Source of the DNA: an uncultured Pelagibacteraceae bacterium
GTDB lineage: Bacteria > Pseudomonadota > Alphaproteobacteria > Pelagibacterales > Pelagibacteraceae
Reading direction: 5' to 3'
Assembly: GCA_902596045.1 (NCBI GenBank)
Contig: CACJSJ010000008.1
Span: forward strand, 1 to 44,156
Length of the DNA stretch: 44,156 nucleotides
A model generated the notes under the pieces. The model worked only from the letters and a program-made list of their open reading frames with translations, did no database searches and was not told the DNA's origin. The position numbers were made by a program, and so were the translations under genes. Of this stretch, positions 16,493 through 25,612 are shown one piece after another (position 1 is the first letter of the stretch; the number at the start of each line of letters is the position of its first letter).

Positions 16493-17218
16493 ATGGCAGG
16501 ACATTCTCACTGGGCAGGTATAAAACATAAAAAAGGTAAAGCAGATAAACAAAGATCAAAGATATTTTCGAAACTCTCAAAAGAAATTACTGTTGCTGCA
16601 AAATTAGGTGACAAAGATCCCGCAATGAATGCCAGATTGAGATCTGCAATACAAACTGCGAGGTCAGCTAACATGCCAAAAGACAACATCGAAAGAGCAA
16701 TTGATAAATCATCAGTAAATACTGGAACAAATTTTGAAAATTTAAGATATGAGGGTTTTGGCCCAGAAAATGTTGCGGTAATTGTTGAAACATTAACTGA
16801 TAACAAAAATAGAACAGCTTCGAATATTAGAACAATATTTCAAAAAGCTGGAGGCAGTCTTGGCACCCAAGGCTCAGCATCTCATAATTTTAACCAAATG
16901 GGAGTTATTAAAATTAGTAAATACGAGATCTCTGATGAGGAGATACTTGAATTAGCAATAGAGTCTGGTGCAGATGAATGTGTTTCTAAAGATGAATTTC
17001 ATGAAATACAATGTTCAGTTAATGAAATATATAATGTTAAAAAAAATCTTGAAAAGAAAATAAATAATTTTATTTCTACCGAGATTGAGTGGATATCTTT
17101 GAATAGCGTTCAAGTTTCCAAAGAACAAGAGGAAAATTTAATAGAATTTTTTGAAACATTAGAAGATAATGATGATGTGCAAAATATTTTTTCTAATGTA
17201 GAACTGAATACTAATTAA
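16493..17218 (+). CDS. yebC: YebC/PmpR family protein
   Basis: A 241-residue protein opening MAGHSHWAGIKHKKGKADKQR, the unmistakable YebC/TACO1 start, with MPKDNIERAIDK and YEGFGPENVAVIVE. Members were described as DNA-binding regulators and more recently as ribosome-associated factors that ease translation of proline runs. The second view would pair functionally with efp in this window. It overlaps the RuvC-like gene by one base (TAATG), the classical yebC-ruvC arrangement. Confidence 0.95.
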   Translation: MAGHSHWAGIKHKKGKADKQRSKIFSKLSKEITVAAKLGDKDPAMNARLRSAIQTARSANMPKDNIERAIDKSSVNTGTNFENLRYEGFGPENVAVIVETLTDNKNRTASNIRTIFQKAGGSLGTQGSASHNFNQMGVIKISKYEISDEEILELAIESGADECVSKDEFHEIQCSVNEIYNVKKNLEKKINNFISTEIEWISLNSVQVSKEQEENLIEFFETLEDNDDVQNIFSNVELNTN

Positions 17219-17712
17219 TGCTTATAATTGGAATAGACCCTGGAATATCAGGCTCAATATGTTTTTTTGAAGATGGAAAAATTTTAGATGTAGTTGAAAT
17301 GCCAACTATGACCGAAGGAAAAAAGAATAAGAGACAGGTCAATGGGGCTCAAATTTTTAATGAAATTTCAAAAAGAATTGAACGCTGTAATAAAACAGAC
17401 ATTAAAGTAATTATAGAGCAGGTTTCAGCTATGCCAGGACAAGGTGTTACTAGTATGTTCAATTTTGGTCAATCTTTTGGAATTTTAAAAGGAATGTGTT
17501 CAGCAATGCAATTACCAATGTATTTCGTGAGACCAGCTAAGTGGAAGAAATATTTTAATTTAATTAACTCAGAAAAAGACGCAAGTAGAACAAAAGCAAT
17601 AGAAATATTTCCATATTTTTCATCTAATTTAGCAAAAAAAAAGGATTCTAATAAAGCTGATGCGATTTTAATTGCTAGTTATTATTACGAAACGTTCAGA
17701 CAAGAGGAATAA
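17218..17712 (+). CDS. ruvC: RuvC-like Holliday junction resolvase (phage-type branch)
   Basis: A 164-residue RNase-H-fold endonuclease. Acidic residues fit the RuvC centre: Asp7 in IIGIDPGISGSI, Glu67 in VIIEQVSAMPGQG, and Asp148 in KADAILIASY. The residue three before Asp148 is Asn, where E. coli RuvC has a second Asp. The stretch PGQGVTSMFNFGQSFGILKG and the short length are closer to phage-type RuvC-like resolvases than to canonical cellular RuvC. It sits directly after yebC, the usual ruvC position. However, ruvA and ruvB do not follow; tolQ starts 51 bases later. It probably resolves recombination junctions. The gene symbol reflects position and fold, not proven orthology. Confidence 0.8.
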   Translation: MLIIGIDPGISGSICFFEDGKILDVVEMPTMTEGKKNKRQVNGAQIFNEISKRIERCNKTDIKVIIEQVSAMPGQGVTSMFNFGQSFGILKGMCSAMQLPMYFVRPAKWKKYFNLINSEKDASRTKAIEIFPYFSSNLAKKKDSNKADAILIASYYYETFRQEE

Positions 17713-17763
17713 CTTAAGTGAATAAGACAAATTGATGACACAATTGAGTGTAGAAGATTAATT

Positions 17764-18438
17764 ATGGAAGCAGATATATCATCTCAAGCAGTAGGTTTAG
17801 CATCTAGTGCAGATTTTTCATTAATTAATTTATTTATTCGAGCAGATATTATAGTTAAATCTGTAATAATAATATTAATTGCTTGTTCTATTTACTCGTG
17901 GGCAATTATAATTGATAAAATTAAGCAATTCAAAAAAATAAATATTTTATCTGAAGAATTTGAGGAAAAGTTCTGGAGATCAAAATCTGCTGAAACTTTT
18001 TATAATAGTTTACCTTCAAACGTTGATGATCCAATGACATCTTTATTTAAAGAGTCTATGCAAGGGTTGTTAAAATCAAAATCAAAAACTAATTTAGTTG
18101 AGAAAATGGGTGGTGTTCTTGAAGTGGGTATAGAAAAACAAATGTCTAAAATTGAAAAAGGTTTTACTTTTTTAGCAACAGTAGGATCTACCGCACCATT
18201 TATAGGATTGTTTGGAACAGTTTGGGGAATCATGAATTCATTCCAATCAATAGCTATCTCAAGAAATACAAGTTTGGCAATCGTTGCTCCTGGAATTGCT
18301 GAAGCACTGTTTGCAACTGCTCTTGGACTATTAGCAGCAATTCCTGCTGTTGTTGCATATAATAGATTTAATAATGACTCTAGAAAATATTCTCAAAAGT
18401 TAGAAAGTTTTTCGAAAAGATTTTTATCAATTATTTAG
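17764..18438 (+). CDS. tolQ: Tol-Pal motor protein TolQ
   Basis: A 224-residue inner-membrane protein with three membrane segments: one near residues 32-50 and a pair in the C-terminal half containing LATVGSTAPFIGLFGTVWGIMNSF and IAEALFATALGLLAAIPAVVAYN. These are the TolQ/ExbB signatures. With TolR it forms the proton-driven motor that powers TolA and outer-membrane constriction during division. It heads tolQ-tolR-tolA-tolB, with 7 bases to tolR. ybgC, common before tolQ, is absent. Confidence 0.95.
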   Translation: MEADISSQAVGLASSADFSLINLFIRADIIVKSVIIILIACSIYSWAIIIDKIKQFKKINILSEEFEEKFWRSKSAETFYNSLPSNVDDPMTSLFKESMQGLLKSKSKTNLVEKMGGVLEVGIEKQMSKIEKGFTFLATVGSTAPFIGLFGTVWGIMNSFQSIAISRNTSLAIVAPGIAEALFATALGLLAAIPAVVAYNRFNNDSRKYSQKLESFSKRFLSII

Positions 18439-18445
18439 TTAATAA

Positions 18446-18862
18446 ATGGCATTTAAATTAAATCGTTCAGGAAAAGAACCAATGAGCGAGATTAATGTGA
18501 CACCATTTGTAGATGTGATGTTAGTGTTGTTAATTATTTTTATGGTAACTGCTCCTTTATTAACAGTAGGAGTACAAGTCGATCTACCAGAAAGTTCAGC
18601 TGATTCACTTCCTGAAGAACAAGAGCCATTAACTTTATCGATAAATTCAAAAGGAGAAATTTTTATACAAGAGTCTAAAGTTGAATATGATAAAATTATT
18701 GCAAAAGTTTTGGCAGTCTCAAAAAACAGAACTGATACTCGAATATATGTTAGAGGAGATAAAACAATTAATTATGGAAGAGTTCTAGAAATTATGGGTC
18801 TTCTTTCAGGTTCAGGTTTTACAAAAGTAGCATTAATTTCAGAGCCATATAAAGAAAGGTAG
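18446..18862 (+). CDS. tolR: Tol-Pal motor protein TolR
   Basis: A 138-residue ExbD/TolR family protein. A short cytoplasmic N-terminus leads to MSEINVTPFVDVMLVLLIIFMVTAPL, one membrane helix carrying the conserved Asp that takes part in proton use, followed by a periplasmic domain ending GFTKVALISEP. It partners TolQ. The gene lies 7 bases after tolQ and 7 before tolA. Confidence 0.95.
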   Translation: MAFKLNRSGKEPMSEINVTPFVDVMLVLLIIFMVTAPLLTVGVQVDLPESSADSLPEEQEPLTLSINSKGEIFIQESKVEYDKIIAKVLAVSKNRTDTRIYVRGDKTINYGRVLEIMGLLSGSGFTKVALISEPYKER

Positions 18863-18869
18863 TTAATAA

Positions 18870-19679
18870 GTGAATAGAAGTATTATTTTATCTTCTGTTT
18901 TACATGTATTTGTAATAATTTTGACAGCAATGAGTCTTCCTTTTCTAGCAAAAAAACCAATTGATCTACCTCCTATTGTTTCTGTAGAATTAATTCAAAT
19001 TACTGAAAAAACTAATATTCCTTTTGCGCCTAAAGCTAAAAAGATTATTGAAGAAGTAAAAGAAAAAGAAAAAAAGTTAGTTTCTGAACAAGCACCACCT
19101 AAAAAGGTTAAAAAGAAAAAACCAGACGCAGTCCCAATGCCTGAAGACAATGTCAAAAAAGTTGAAAAAGTTAAAGATGACACTCAAAATCCAGAAAAAA
19201 TTGATAACGAAGTCAAACAGGTTTCAGAGTTTGAAAAAGAAGAATTATTTGATCCAAATAATATAGCTGCATTAATTGATAAATCTAAAGAGGAAACGGC
19301 AACTGTGGTTAATAAAACTGATCAAGTTACTCAAGATCAAGTTAAAAATTTTGAAAATAAAGGCTTATCTTTAAGTGAAGAAGATGCTTTAAAAGCACAA
19401 ATCTTTGGCTGTTGGAGTATTCCATTAGGCCTACCTTACAATGAAAATCTATTAGTAAGAATTAAACTTGAATTAAAACCAGATGGTTCAGTAATAAAAT
19501 CAGAAATTTTAGATCATGCAAGAATGAACAGACCAGGACAGGGATTTTACAAAGTTTTAGCAGAAAGTGCGCTTAGAGCGGTTAAGTTATGTCAGCCTTT
19601 AAGAGTACCAAGTACTGGATATGAAAGATGGAAAGAGTTACAATTAAATTTTGATGCTAGAGAAATGTTAGAAGGTTAA
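18870..19679 (+). CDS. tolA: TolA-like energy-transducing protein
   Basis: A 269-residue protein: one N-terminal membrane anchor (about residues 5-27), a long Lys/Glu/Pro-rich periplasmic stretch (KKVKKKKPDAVPMPEDN and similar, about 50-170), and a globular C-terminal TolA/TonB-like domain beginning AQIFGCWSIPLGLPYNENLLV. TolA reaches from the TolQR motor to Pal in the outer membrane. Sequence divergence is normal for this family; the identification rests on domain order and the position between tolR and tolB. GTG start at 18870. Confidence 0.9.
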   Translation: MNRSIILSSVLHVFVIILTAMSLPFLAKKPIDLPPIVSVELIQITEKTNIPFAPKAKKIIEEVKEKEKKLVSEQAPPKKVKKKKPDAVPMPEDNVKKVEKVKDDTQNPEKIDNEVKQVSEFEKEELFDPNNIAALIDKSKEETATVVNKTDQVTQDQVKNFENKGLSLSEEDALKAQIFGCWSIPLGLPYNENLLVRIKLELKPDGSVIKSEILDHARMNRPGQGFYKVLAESALRAVKLCQPLRVPSTGYERWKELQLNFDAREMLEG

Positions 19680-19682
19680 AAA

Positions 19683-21038
19683 ATGAAAAATTATATAAAT
19701 AAATTTTTAATATTAGTATTAATGGTTTTTATTTATCCCATAAAATCATTTGGGTTAATTGAAGTTGATATTACAAGAGGTAATCTGAACCCCCTACCAG
19801 TTGCTGTTTCACCTTTGTCAATAGATGAAAAATCTAGAAAAAGTTTTGAAAATTTAATAAATAAGAAAAATATTGGAGAAGAAATATCCTCTATTGTCGA
19901 AAATAATTTAAAAACTTCAGGATTGTTTAATCCCTTAAGTAAAGATGCTTTTCTTCAAGCGCCAGATATTGCAAATTTAAAACCTAGATTTGAAGACTGG
20001 AATCTAATAAAAGCTCAAGCATTAATAACTGGCAAAGTTACTAATATCGATAATAAATTGAGAGTAGAGTTTAGGTTGTGGGATGTTTTGGCAGGTAAAG
20101 AAATGATGGCCCTTGCATTTACTACTGTTCCTACAAATTGGAGAAGAGTTGGACATATAATCTCAGATAAGGTTTATGAAAGATTAACTGGGGAGAAAGG
20201 TTATTTTGATACCAGAATCATTTATGTTGCAGAAGAGGGTCCCAAAACTAAAAGAATTAAAAAATTAGCTATAATGGATCAAGATGGTGCTAATAATAAA
20301 TTTTTAACTCTTGGTAACGAACTAGTTTTAACTCCAAGATTTAACCCAACTAGTCAGATGGTAACATATCTTTCTTACTTTAGAAATTTACCAAGGGTAT
20401 ATTTGCTTGATATAGAAACAGGCATGCAAGAAGTAGTTGGTGACTTTCCTGGAATGACATTTGCACCAAGGTTTTCTCCTGATGGGAAAAAGATAATTAT
20501 GAGTTTTGCTAAGGACGGAAAATCAGATATTTATACAATGGACTTAGAAAATAGAATTGTAGAAAAAATAACTAATCATCCATCAATTGATACATCTCCA
20601 TCATATTCTCCTGACGGAAAATATATTTGCTTTAATTCTGATAGAAGCGGTTATCAACAAATCTATGTAATGAAAAGTGATGGAAGTAAGGTTAAAAGAA
20701 TTTCTTTTGGTAATGGGATATATGGAACACCGGTTTGGTCCCCTAGAGGTGATTTAATTGCTTTTACTAAATTACATAAAGGTAAATTTTATATTGGTGT
20801 TATGAGAACAGATGGAAGTGGTGAAAGATTGTTAACTGAGAATTTTTATCAAGAGGCTCCTTCCTGGTCACCAAATGGAAGAGTTTTAATTTTTTACAGA
20901 GAAACAAAGACAGATGAAAAAGGCAAAGGTTTTTCTGCCAAACTATGGTCTATTGACCTTACAGGTTATAATGAAAGAATGGTTAAAACCCCAACGGATG
21001 GCTCGGACCCATCATGGTCATCATTATTAAGTAATTAG
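19683..21038 (+). CDS. tolB: Tol-Pal system beta-propeller protein TolB
   Basis: A 451-residue periplasmic protein. It has an N-terminal signal peptide (about residues 1-24, [18 protein letters not shown]), an alpha/beta TolB N-domain, and a C-terminal beta-propeller with repeats of the form F.PDGKKI..S....S.IY.MD ([58 protein letters not shown]). TolB binds Pal and releases it from peptidoglycan. It starts 3 bases after tolA. An 85-base spacer then separates it from pal. Confidence 0.95.
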   Translation: MKNYINKFLILVLMVFIYPIKSFGLIEVDITRGNLNPLPVAVSPLSIDEKSRKSFENLINKKNIGEEISSIVENNLKTSGLFNPLSKDAFLQAPDIANLKPRFEDWNLIKAQALITGKVTNIDNKLRVEFRLWDVLAGKEMMALAFTTVPTNWRRVGHIISDKVYERLTGEKGYFDTRIIYVAEEGPKTKRIKKLAIMDQDGANNKFLTLGNELVLTPRFNPTSQMVTYLSYFRNLPRVYLLDIETGMQEVVGDFPGMTFAPRFSPDGKKIIMSFAKDGKSDIYTMDLENRIVEKITNHPSIDTSPSYSPDGKYICFNSDRSGYQQIYVMKSDGSKVKRISFGNGIYGTPVWSPRGDLIAFTKLHKGKFYIGVMRTDGSGERLLTENFYQEAPSWSPNGRVLIFYRETKTDEKGKGFSAKLWSIDLTGYNERMVKTPTDGSDPSWSSLLSN

Positions 21039-21062
21039 AGCTAAATCACTTGATTTTTTAAC

Positions 21063-21092
21063 TTGAAACCTCTAATTAGGTGTGAATATACT
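21063..21092 (+). promoter_or_regulatory. Candidate promoter for pal
   Basis: TTGAAA (21063-21068) and TATACT (21087-21092), spaced by 18 bases, lie in the only sizeable gap of the tol cluster and 31 bases ahead of the pal ATG. Both boxes are near consensus. Together with the terminator after pal they would give pal its own transcript. Confidence 0.5.
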
Positions 21093-21123
21093 AAGTATTA
21101 GAAATATTGATCAAGGAGCAATA

Positions 21124-21603
21124 ATGAAAATAAACAAAATTTTAAAAAATACACTTTTAGTTGTTATAGCATGTTTTGCATTAAGCGCATGTGCAACAAA
21201 AAAAGTTTCAACAAGTCAAATGCAAAGTGATGTTTACACTGGAACAGATACCGTAGAGTATTTAGCTTCAGGTGTTCCAGATAGAGTTTTCTTTGCAACA
21301 AACGAATCAGTACTTACAACAGCTTCTAGGGAGACATTAAGAAAACAAGCTGCTTGGTTGAGAAAAAATTCAGATATAACAATTGTGTTAGAAGGACATG
21401 CCGACGAGAGAGGTACTAGAGAATATAACTTAGCTTTAGGTGAGCGAAGAGCAAATGCAGCTAAAGATTATCTAATGACTTATGGTATTTCTTCAGACAG
21501 AATTTCTGTTTTGAGTTATGGTAAAGAAAGACCAGTAGATTCTGGATCTAATCCATTAGCTTGGTCAAAAAACAGAAGATCAGTTACAGTTAAAGCAAAT
21601 TAA
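21124..21603 (+). CDS. pal: Peptidoglycan-associated lipoprotein Pal
   Basis: A 159-residue lipoprotein. The signal peptide ends in the lipobox LSAC (residues 20-23), so mature Pal starts at lipidated Cys23. An OmpA-like domain follows, with the peptidoglycan-binding motif GHADERGTREYNLALGERRA. It tethers the outer membrane to peptidoglycan and is the outer-membrane target of TolA and TolB. I place the start at ATG 21124 with AAGGAG 7 bases upstream. An in-frame GTG at 21082 would add 14 residues ahead of the signal peptide, lacks a ribosome-binding site and overlaps the -10 box neighbourhood, so I reject it. Confidence 0.96.
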   Translation: MKINKILKNTLLVVIACFALSACATKKVSTSQMQSDVYTGTDTVEYLASGVPDRVFFATNESVLTTASRETLRKQAAWLRKNSDITIVLEGHADERGTREYNLALGERRANAAKDYLMTYGISSDRISVLSYGKERPVDSGSNPLAWSKNRRSVTVKAN

Positions 21604-21620
21604 TTAATATTTCTAAATTT

Positions 21621-21660
21621 AAAGACCCCTTAATTCATAAAATTAAGGGGTCTTTTTTTT
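21621..21660 (+). terminator. Strong rho-independent terminator after pal
   Basis: A perfect 15-base-pair inverted repeat, AAAGACCCCTTAATT (21621-21635) with AATTAAGGGGTCTTT (21641-21655), has a 5-base loop and continues into a run of eight T (21653-21660). The four-G/C core is remarkable for such an AT-rich sequence. It is the clearest terminator in the window. Confidence 0.95.
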
Positions 21661-21689
21661 GCCATTATTATAAACATAACTAATTCTAA

Positions 21690-22673
21690 ATGAGTTTTAA
21701 AAAACTATTTACAGTTAAGTTATTTATAATATTTAATTTTATAATTAATCAATGTGCCTTTGCAGACAATCATAATATTTATGAAACTCTTGAGTTGATA
21801 CAAAAAAATATCAAAACTCTTGAAAAAGCTGTTTATTCAGGATCAATTGAAATAAATAATGAAAGTGGTAGCTCGTCAATTTTAAATGACAATTCTGAGG
21901 ATGTTTTAACAAAACATTTATTAAAGTTGTCAGAAATTGAAAATCAATTTCAAGAACTTACAAATAGATTTGAGGAAATAAATTTTAAGTTAGACAAATT
22001 ATCTAATAGGTTATCCAAGGTACAAGCTGATAATCAAATAAGGTTTCAAGATATAGAAGGATCAATAACATCAGGTGATTTTAGTAATAAAATCTCTAAA
22101 AATAAATTAAATGAAAATGATAATATTTTACCAGGTTCATCGGAACCACAAGATTTAGGTTCGGTATCATATAAAGATACCCAAACAAATGAGACCTCAC
22201 AAAAAATTCAATCTGTTGAAACAACTGCTTCTATAGTTACAGAAACTTTTCAGGCAGAGGAAAAAATTTTACCAAATGAAGCTCCAACCAAACAGTACGA
22301 ATTTGCTACTAGTTTTTTAAAAGTAGGAGATTATCCTACCGCAGAAAGAGCATTTAGAGAATTTGTTTTATCAAATCCTGATCATGAATTGGCTGGAAAT
22401 GCTCAATACTGGTATGCTGAAACATTTAGAATTAGACAATTATATACTGATGCTGCATCAGCATATTTAGAAGGATATCAAAAGTATCCAAAAGGAGAAA
22501 AGGCTCCAATAAATTTATTGAAACTAGGTATTTCAATGGTTCAGATTGGAGAAAAGGATCAAGGATGCAAAATGATAAATGGAGTTGAAAAACAATATCC
22601 AAAAGCCAATCAATCTGTTATCCAAAAAGCCAAATATGAGTCTAAAAAATTTGAATGTAATCAAAACTCCTAA
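21690..22673 (+). CDS. ybgF: Tol-Pal system protein YbgF/CpoB
   Basis: A 327-residue periplasmic protein with an N-terminal signal peptide (about residues 1-25), a coiled-coil region (ENQFQELTNRFEEINFKLDKL, about 90-125), a low-complexity linker, and a C-terminal TPR domain (YEFATSFLKVGDYPTAERAF, AQYWYAETFRIRQLYTDAASAYLEGYQKYPKG). This is the standard YbgF/CpoB plan, a protein that coordinates Tol function with peptidoglycan synthesis at septation. It lies after the pal terminator, so it probably has its own promoter. Its 3' end overlaps tilS by 38 bases. Confidence 0.92.
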   Translation: MSFKKLFTVKLFIIFNFIINQCAFADNHNIYETLELIQKNIKTLEKAVYSGSIEINNESGSSSILNDNSEDVLTKHLLKLSEIENQFQELTNRFEEINFKLDKLSNRLSKVQADNQIRFQDIEGSITSGDFSNKISKNKLNENDNILPGSSEPQDLGSVSYKDTQTNETSQKIQSVETTASIVTETFQAEEKILPNEAPTKQYEFATSFLKVGDYPTAERAFREFVLSNPDHELAGNAQYWYAETFRIRQLYTDAASAYLEGYQKYPKGEKAPINLLKLGISMVQIGEKDQGCKMINGVEKQYPKANQSVIQKAKYESKKFECNQNS

Positions 22674-23661
22674 AAATTTAAGATTAAAATTATCTAATAA
22701 AAAAATTCAAAGATTGTTCAAAAATTTTGAAAAAAATTTCAATATTCAAGAGGCATTTATAGTTGCTGTATCTGGTGGACCAGATAGTCTTGCTCTGGCT
22801 TTTTTAACTAAAATTTATTCAATTCAATATAATTTGAAATCTAGATATTTTATTGTAGATCATAAGCTCAGAAAAGAGTCGACGGAAGAGGCCAAAAAAG
22901 TAAAAAAAATTCTTAATAACTTTGATATTAAAGCTGAAATATTAACTTGGAGAGGAAAAAAACCATCTAGAAATATTCAATCATTGTCTAGAAAAAAAAG
23001 ATACGATTTATTATTTTCAAAATGTAAACAATTAAAAATTTCAAATTTAATAGTTGGACATCATTTAGATGATTTATTTGAAAATTTTTTTATTAGAATG
23101 ATAAGAGGAAGCGGATTAAAAGGTTTAGTCTCCTTAGAAAAAAAAACAGAGTTTGCATCAATTAATTTAATTAGACCATTATTAGATTTTGAAAAAAAAG
23201 ATTTAAGATTTATTTCCAACTATGTTTTTAACTTTTTTGTAAATGATCCTTCAAATGTAAACACTAAATTTCAAAGAATTAAATTAAGAAATATAATTAG
23301 TGAATTTAAGAATAATGGCTTAGACAAAAATAAACTATTTTTGACATTAAAAAATCTAAAAAGATCCAATCAAGCTTTAATATTTTATATTGAACAGAAT
23401 AAAAAGCAGAATTCATTTTTATATAAAGATAACAATGAAGCAGTATTAAATGAAAATTTTTTTATTCATCCTTATGAGGTTGTTTTTAGGTCTTTATCCG
23501 ATATTCTTAAAATAATTGGGGATAAGTATAATTTTACTAGAGGAAAAAAAATTGACTTGATATTAGATAAAATTAATAAAAATACTTTAAAGAAAGAAAC
23601 ATTAGCCGGATGTGTGATAAAAAAGGTAAATCATACTGTAATTATTACAAAAGAGTACTAA
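22636..23661 (+). CDS. tilS: tRNA(Ile)-lysidine synthase
   Basis: A 341-residue PP-loop ATPase with the SGGPDS motif at residues 46-51, VDHKLRKES, and HHLDDLFENFFIRMIRGSGLKGL. TilS puts lysidine on the CAU anticodon of a tRNA-Ile so that it reads AUA, an important codon in an AT-rich genome. The chosen ATG at 22636 overlaps ybgF by 38 bases. An earlier in-frame ATG at 22579 would overlap by 95 bases and add residues without family support. The C-terminal part is shorter than in E. coli. Confidence 0.93.
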   Translation: MSLKNLNVIKTPKNLRLKLSNKKIQRLFKNFEKNFNIQEAFIVAVSGGPDSLALAFLTKIYSIQYNLKSRYFIVDHKLRKESTEEAKKVKKILNNFDIKAEILTWRGKKPSRNIQSLSRKKRYDLLFSKCKQLKISNLIVGHHLDDLFENFFIRMIRGSGLKGLVSLEKKTEFASINLIRPLLDFEKKDLRFISNYVFNFFVNDPSNVNTKFQRIKLRNIISEFKNNGLDKNKLFLTLKNLKRSNQALIFYIEQNKKQNSFLYKDNNEAVLNENFFIHPYEVVFRSLSDILKIIGDKYNFTRGKKIDLILDKINKNTLKKETLAGCVIKKVNHTVIITKEY

Positions 23662-23705
23662 TTTTCACACTTGTTTAATCCATAATAATTCTTATCTTAA
23701 ACCGT

Positions 23706-25607
23706 ATGAATTTAAAAAATTTAGCAATGTGGGCAATCATAGTGTTCTTGACGATTGGACTTTACAATATGTTCAAGAATCCACAGTCTAATGTAAGAGC
23801 TAATAATCAAATAATATTCTCAGACTTTTTAACTTCAGTGGATAATGGAGAGGTTTTAAAAGTAGATATTCAAGGCAATAATATTAATGGAGTTTATTCT
23901 AATGGCGATAAATTTTCTACATATGCGCCGAATGATCCAAATTTGATTGAAAAACTTTCTGATAAAGGAGTAAGCATATCTGCAGCACCGTTAGAAGAAA
24001 AAATGCCATCGTTGTTTGGAGTGTTGTTATCTTGGTTCCCAATGTTATTACTAATTGCAGTATGGATTTTCTTCATGCGTCAAATGCAAGGTGGAAAAGG
24101 TGGTGCAATGGGTTTTGGTAAATCCAAAGCAAAGATGATGAATGAATTAAAGGGTAAAGTTACATTTAATGATGTTGCTGGAGTTGAAGAAGCAAAAGAA
24201 GAAGTAGAAGAAATTGTAGAATTTTTAAAGGACCCAAAAAAATTTAGTAGACTTGGAGGAAAAATTCCAAGAGGTGCACTTTTAGTTGGACCACCAGGTA
24301 CAGGAAAAACTTTACTTGCAAGAGCTATTGCAGGAGAAGCTGGAGTGCCTTTTTTCACTATCTCAGGATCAGATTTTGTTGAAATGTTTGTAGGGGTTGG
24401 TGCTTCAAGAGTTAGAGATATGTTTGAACAAGGTAAAAAAAACTCTCCTTGCATAATTTTTATAGATGAAATTGATGCTGTAGGAAGAAGTAGAGGAGCA
24501 GGTTTAGGTGGAGGAAATGATGAAAGAGAACAAACTCTTAACCAACTTCTTGTTGAGATGGATGGCTTTGATACCAATGAAGGTGTAATAATCATTGCAG
24601 CAACTAATAGACCTGATGTTTTGGATCCAGCTTTATTAAGACCAGGGAGATTTGATAGACAAGTTGTAGTTTCAAATCCTGATATCATTGGAAGAGAAAA
24701 AATTTTAAAAGTTCATGTAAAAAAGATTAAAATGGCTCCGGATGTTAATTTGAGAACTGTTGCAAGAGGGACACCAGGATTCTCTGGAGCTGACCTTGCA
24801 AATTTAGTTAATGAGTCGGCTCTTTTAGCTGCAAGAAAAAATAAAAGGATTGTTACTTTAAATGAATTTGAGGAAGCTAAAGATAAAGTGATGATGGGTG
24901 CAGAAAGACGCTCAATGGTAATGACCGAAGATGAAAAAAAATTAACAGCATATCACGAAGGTGGACATGCGCTAGTTTCTTTTAATATGCCTAGTTATGA
25001 TCCAATTCATAAAGCCACAATTATCCCAAGAGGTAGAGCATTAGGTATGGTGATGAACTTGCCAGAAAGAGATAAACATGGACATTCAATCAAATATTTA
25101 AAAGCCAGATTAGCCGTGTGTTTTGGTGGAAGAGTTGCCGAAGAAGTGATTTTTGGAAAAGATAATATATCCACAGGAGCCGGTGGAGGATCTGGGTCTG
25201 ACATAAATCAGGCTACTCAATTAGCTAGAGCTATGGTGACAAAATATGGAATGAGTGAGGAAATGGGCCCAGTTGAATATGGAGAAAACCAGGAAGAAGT
25301 GTTTTTAGGAAGATCTGTTACACAAACACAATCGGTTTCTGAGGAAGTTGCTCAAAAAATAGATAAAGAAATACGAAAATTGGTAGATGAGGGTTATAAT
25401 AAAGCTAAACAAATTTTAACAGACAAAATCGATGATTTACATAAAATTGCCAAAGCTCTTATTACTTATGAAACTTTAACTGGTGAAGAAATAGAAAATA
25501 TAATTAATAAAAATATATATCCTGCTGATAAACAAGATCTAAAAGTAGAAGACGAAAAAGGCTCCGCTATGGGAGTAATGGGTTTAAAACCAAAAATTGT
25601 TCATTAA
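23706..25607 (+). CDS. ftsH: ATP-dependent zinc metalloprotease FtsH
   Basis: A 633-residue membrane AAA+ protease. Two membrane helices lie at about 5-22 and 108-128, flanking a periplasmic domain. Then come Walker A GPPGTGKT at 195-202, Walker [13 protein letters not shown] near 250, second region of homology [21 protein letters not shown], and the zinc site HEGGH at 417-421. The usual motif is HEAGH, so one non-ligand position differs. FtsH degrades membrane proteins and, in E. coli, sigma-32 (an rpoH gene is in this window). It lies 44 bases after tilS and 5 before folP. Confidence 0.98.
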   Translation: MNLKNLAMWAIIVFLTIGLYNMFKNPQSNVRANNQIIFSDFLTSVDNGEVLKVDIQGNNINGVYSNGDKFSTYAPNDPNLIEKLSDKGVSISAAPLEEKMPSLFGVLLSWFPMLLLIAVWIFFMRQMQGGKGGAMGFGKSKAKMMNELKGKVTFNDVAGVEEAKEEVEEIVEFLKDPKKFSRLGGKIPRGALLVGPPGTGKTLLARAIAGEAGVPFFTISGSDFVEMFVGVGASRVRDMFEQGKKNSPCIIFIDEIDAVGRSRGAGLGGGNDEREQTLNQLLVEMDGFDTNEGVIIIAATNRPDVLDPALLRPGRFDRQVVVSNPDIIGREKILKVHVKKIKMAPDVNLRTVARGTPGFSGADLANLVNESALLAARKNKRIVTLNEFEEAKDKVMMGAERRSMVMTEDEKKLTAYHEGGHALVSFNMPSYDPIHKATIIPRGRALGMVMNLPERDKHGHSIKYLKARLAVCFGGRVAEEVIFGKDNISTGAGGGSGSDINQATQLARAMVTKYGMSEEMGPVEYGENQEEVFLGRSVTQTQSVSEEVAQKIDKEIRKLVDEGYNKAKQILTDKIDDLHKIAKALITYETLTGEEIENIINKNIYPADKQDLKVEDEKGSAMGVMGLKPKIVH

Positions 25608-25612
25608 AATTT

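Noticed and set aside
17735-17761. An eight-codon ATG-to-stop frame between the RuvC-like gene and tolQ, possibly a leftover of ruvB or ybgC
   Set aside because: It is too short to assign and I could not match it to any RuvB or YbgC end. It may be chance or a coupling leader.
21082-21123. GTG at 21082 as the start of Pal
   Set aside because: It would put 14 residues before a normal lipoprotein signal peptide and lies at the -10 box; ATG 21124 has AAGGAG at good spacing.
24080-24688. A 202-codon open frame antisense to ftsH
   Set aside because: It mirrors the highly conserved ftsH AAA+ coding region, is rich in Pro/Ser/Leu as expected of an antisense shadow, and has no recognisable motif.
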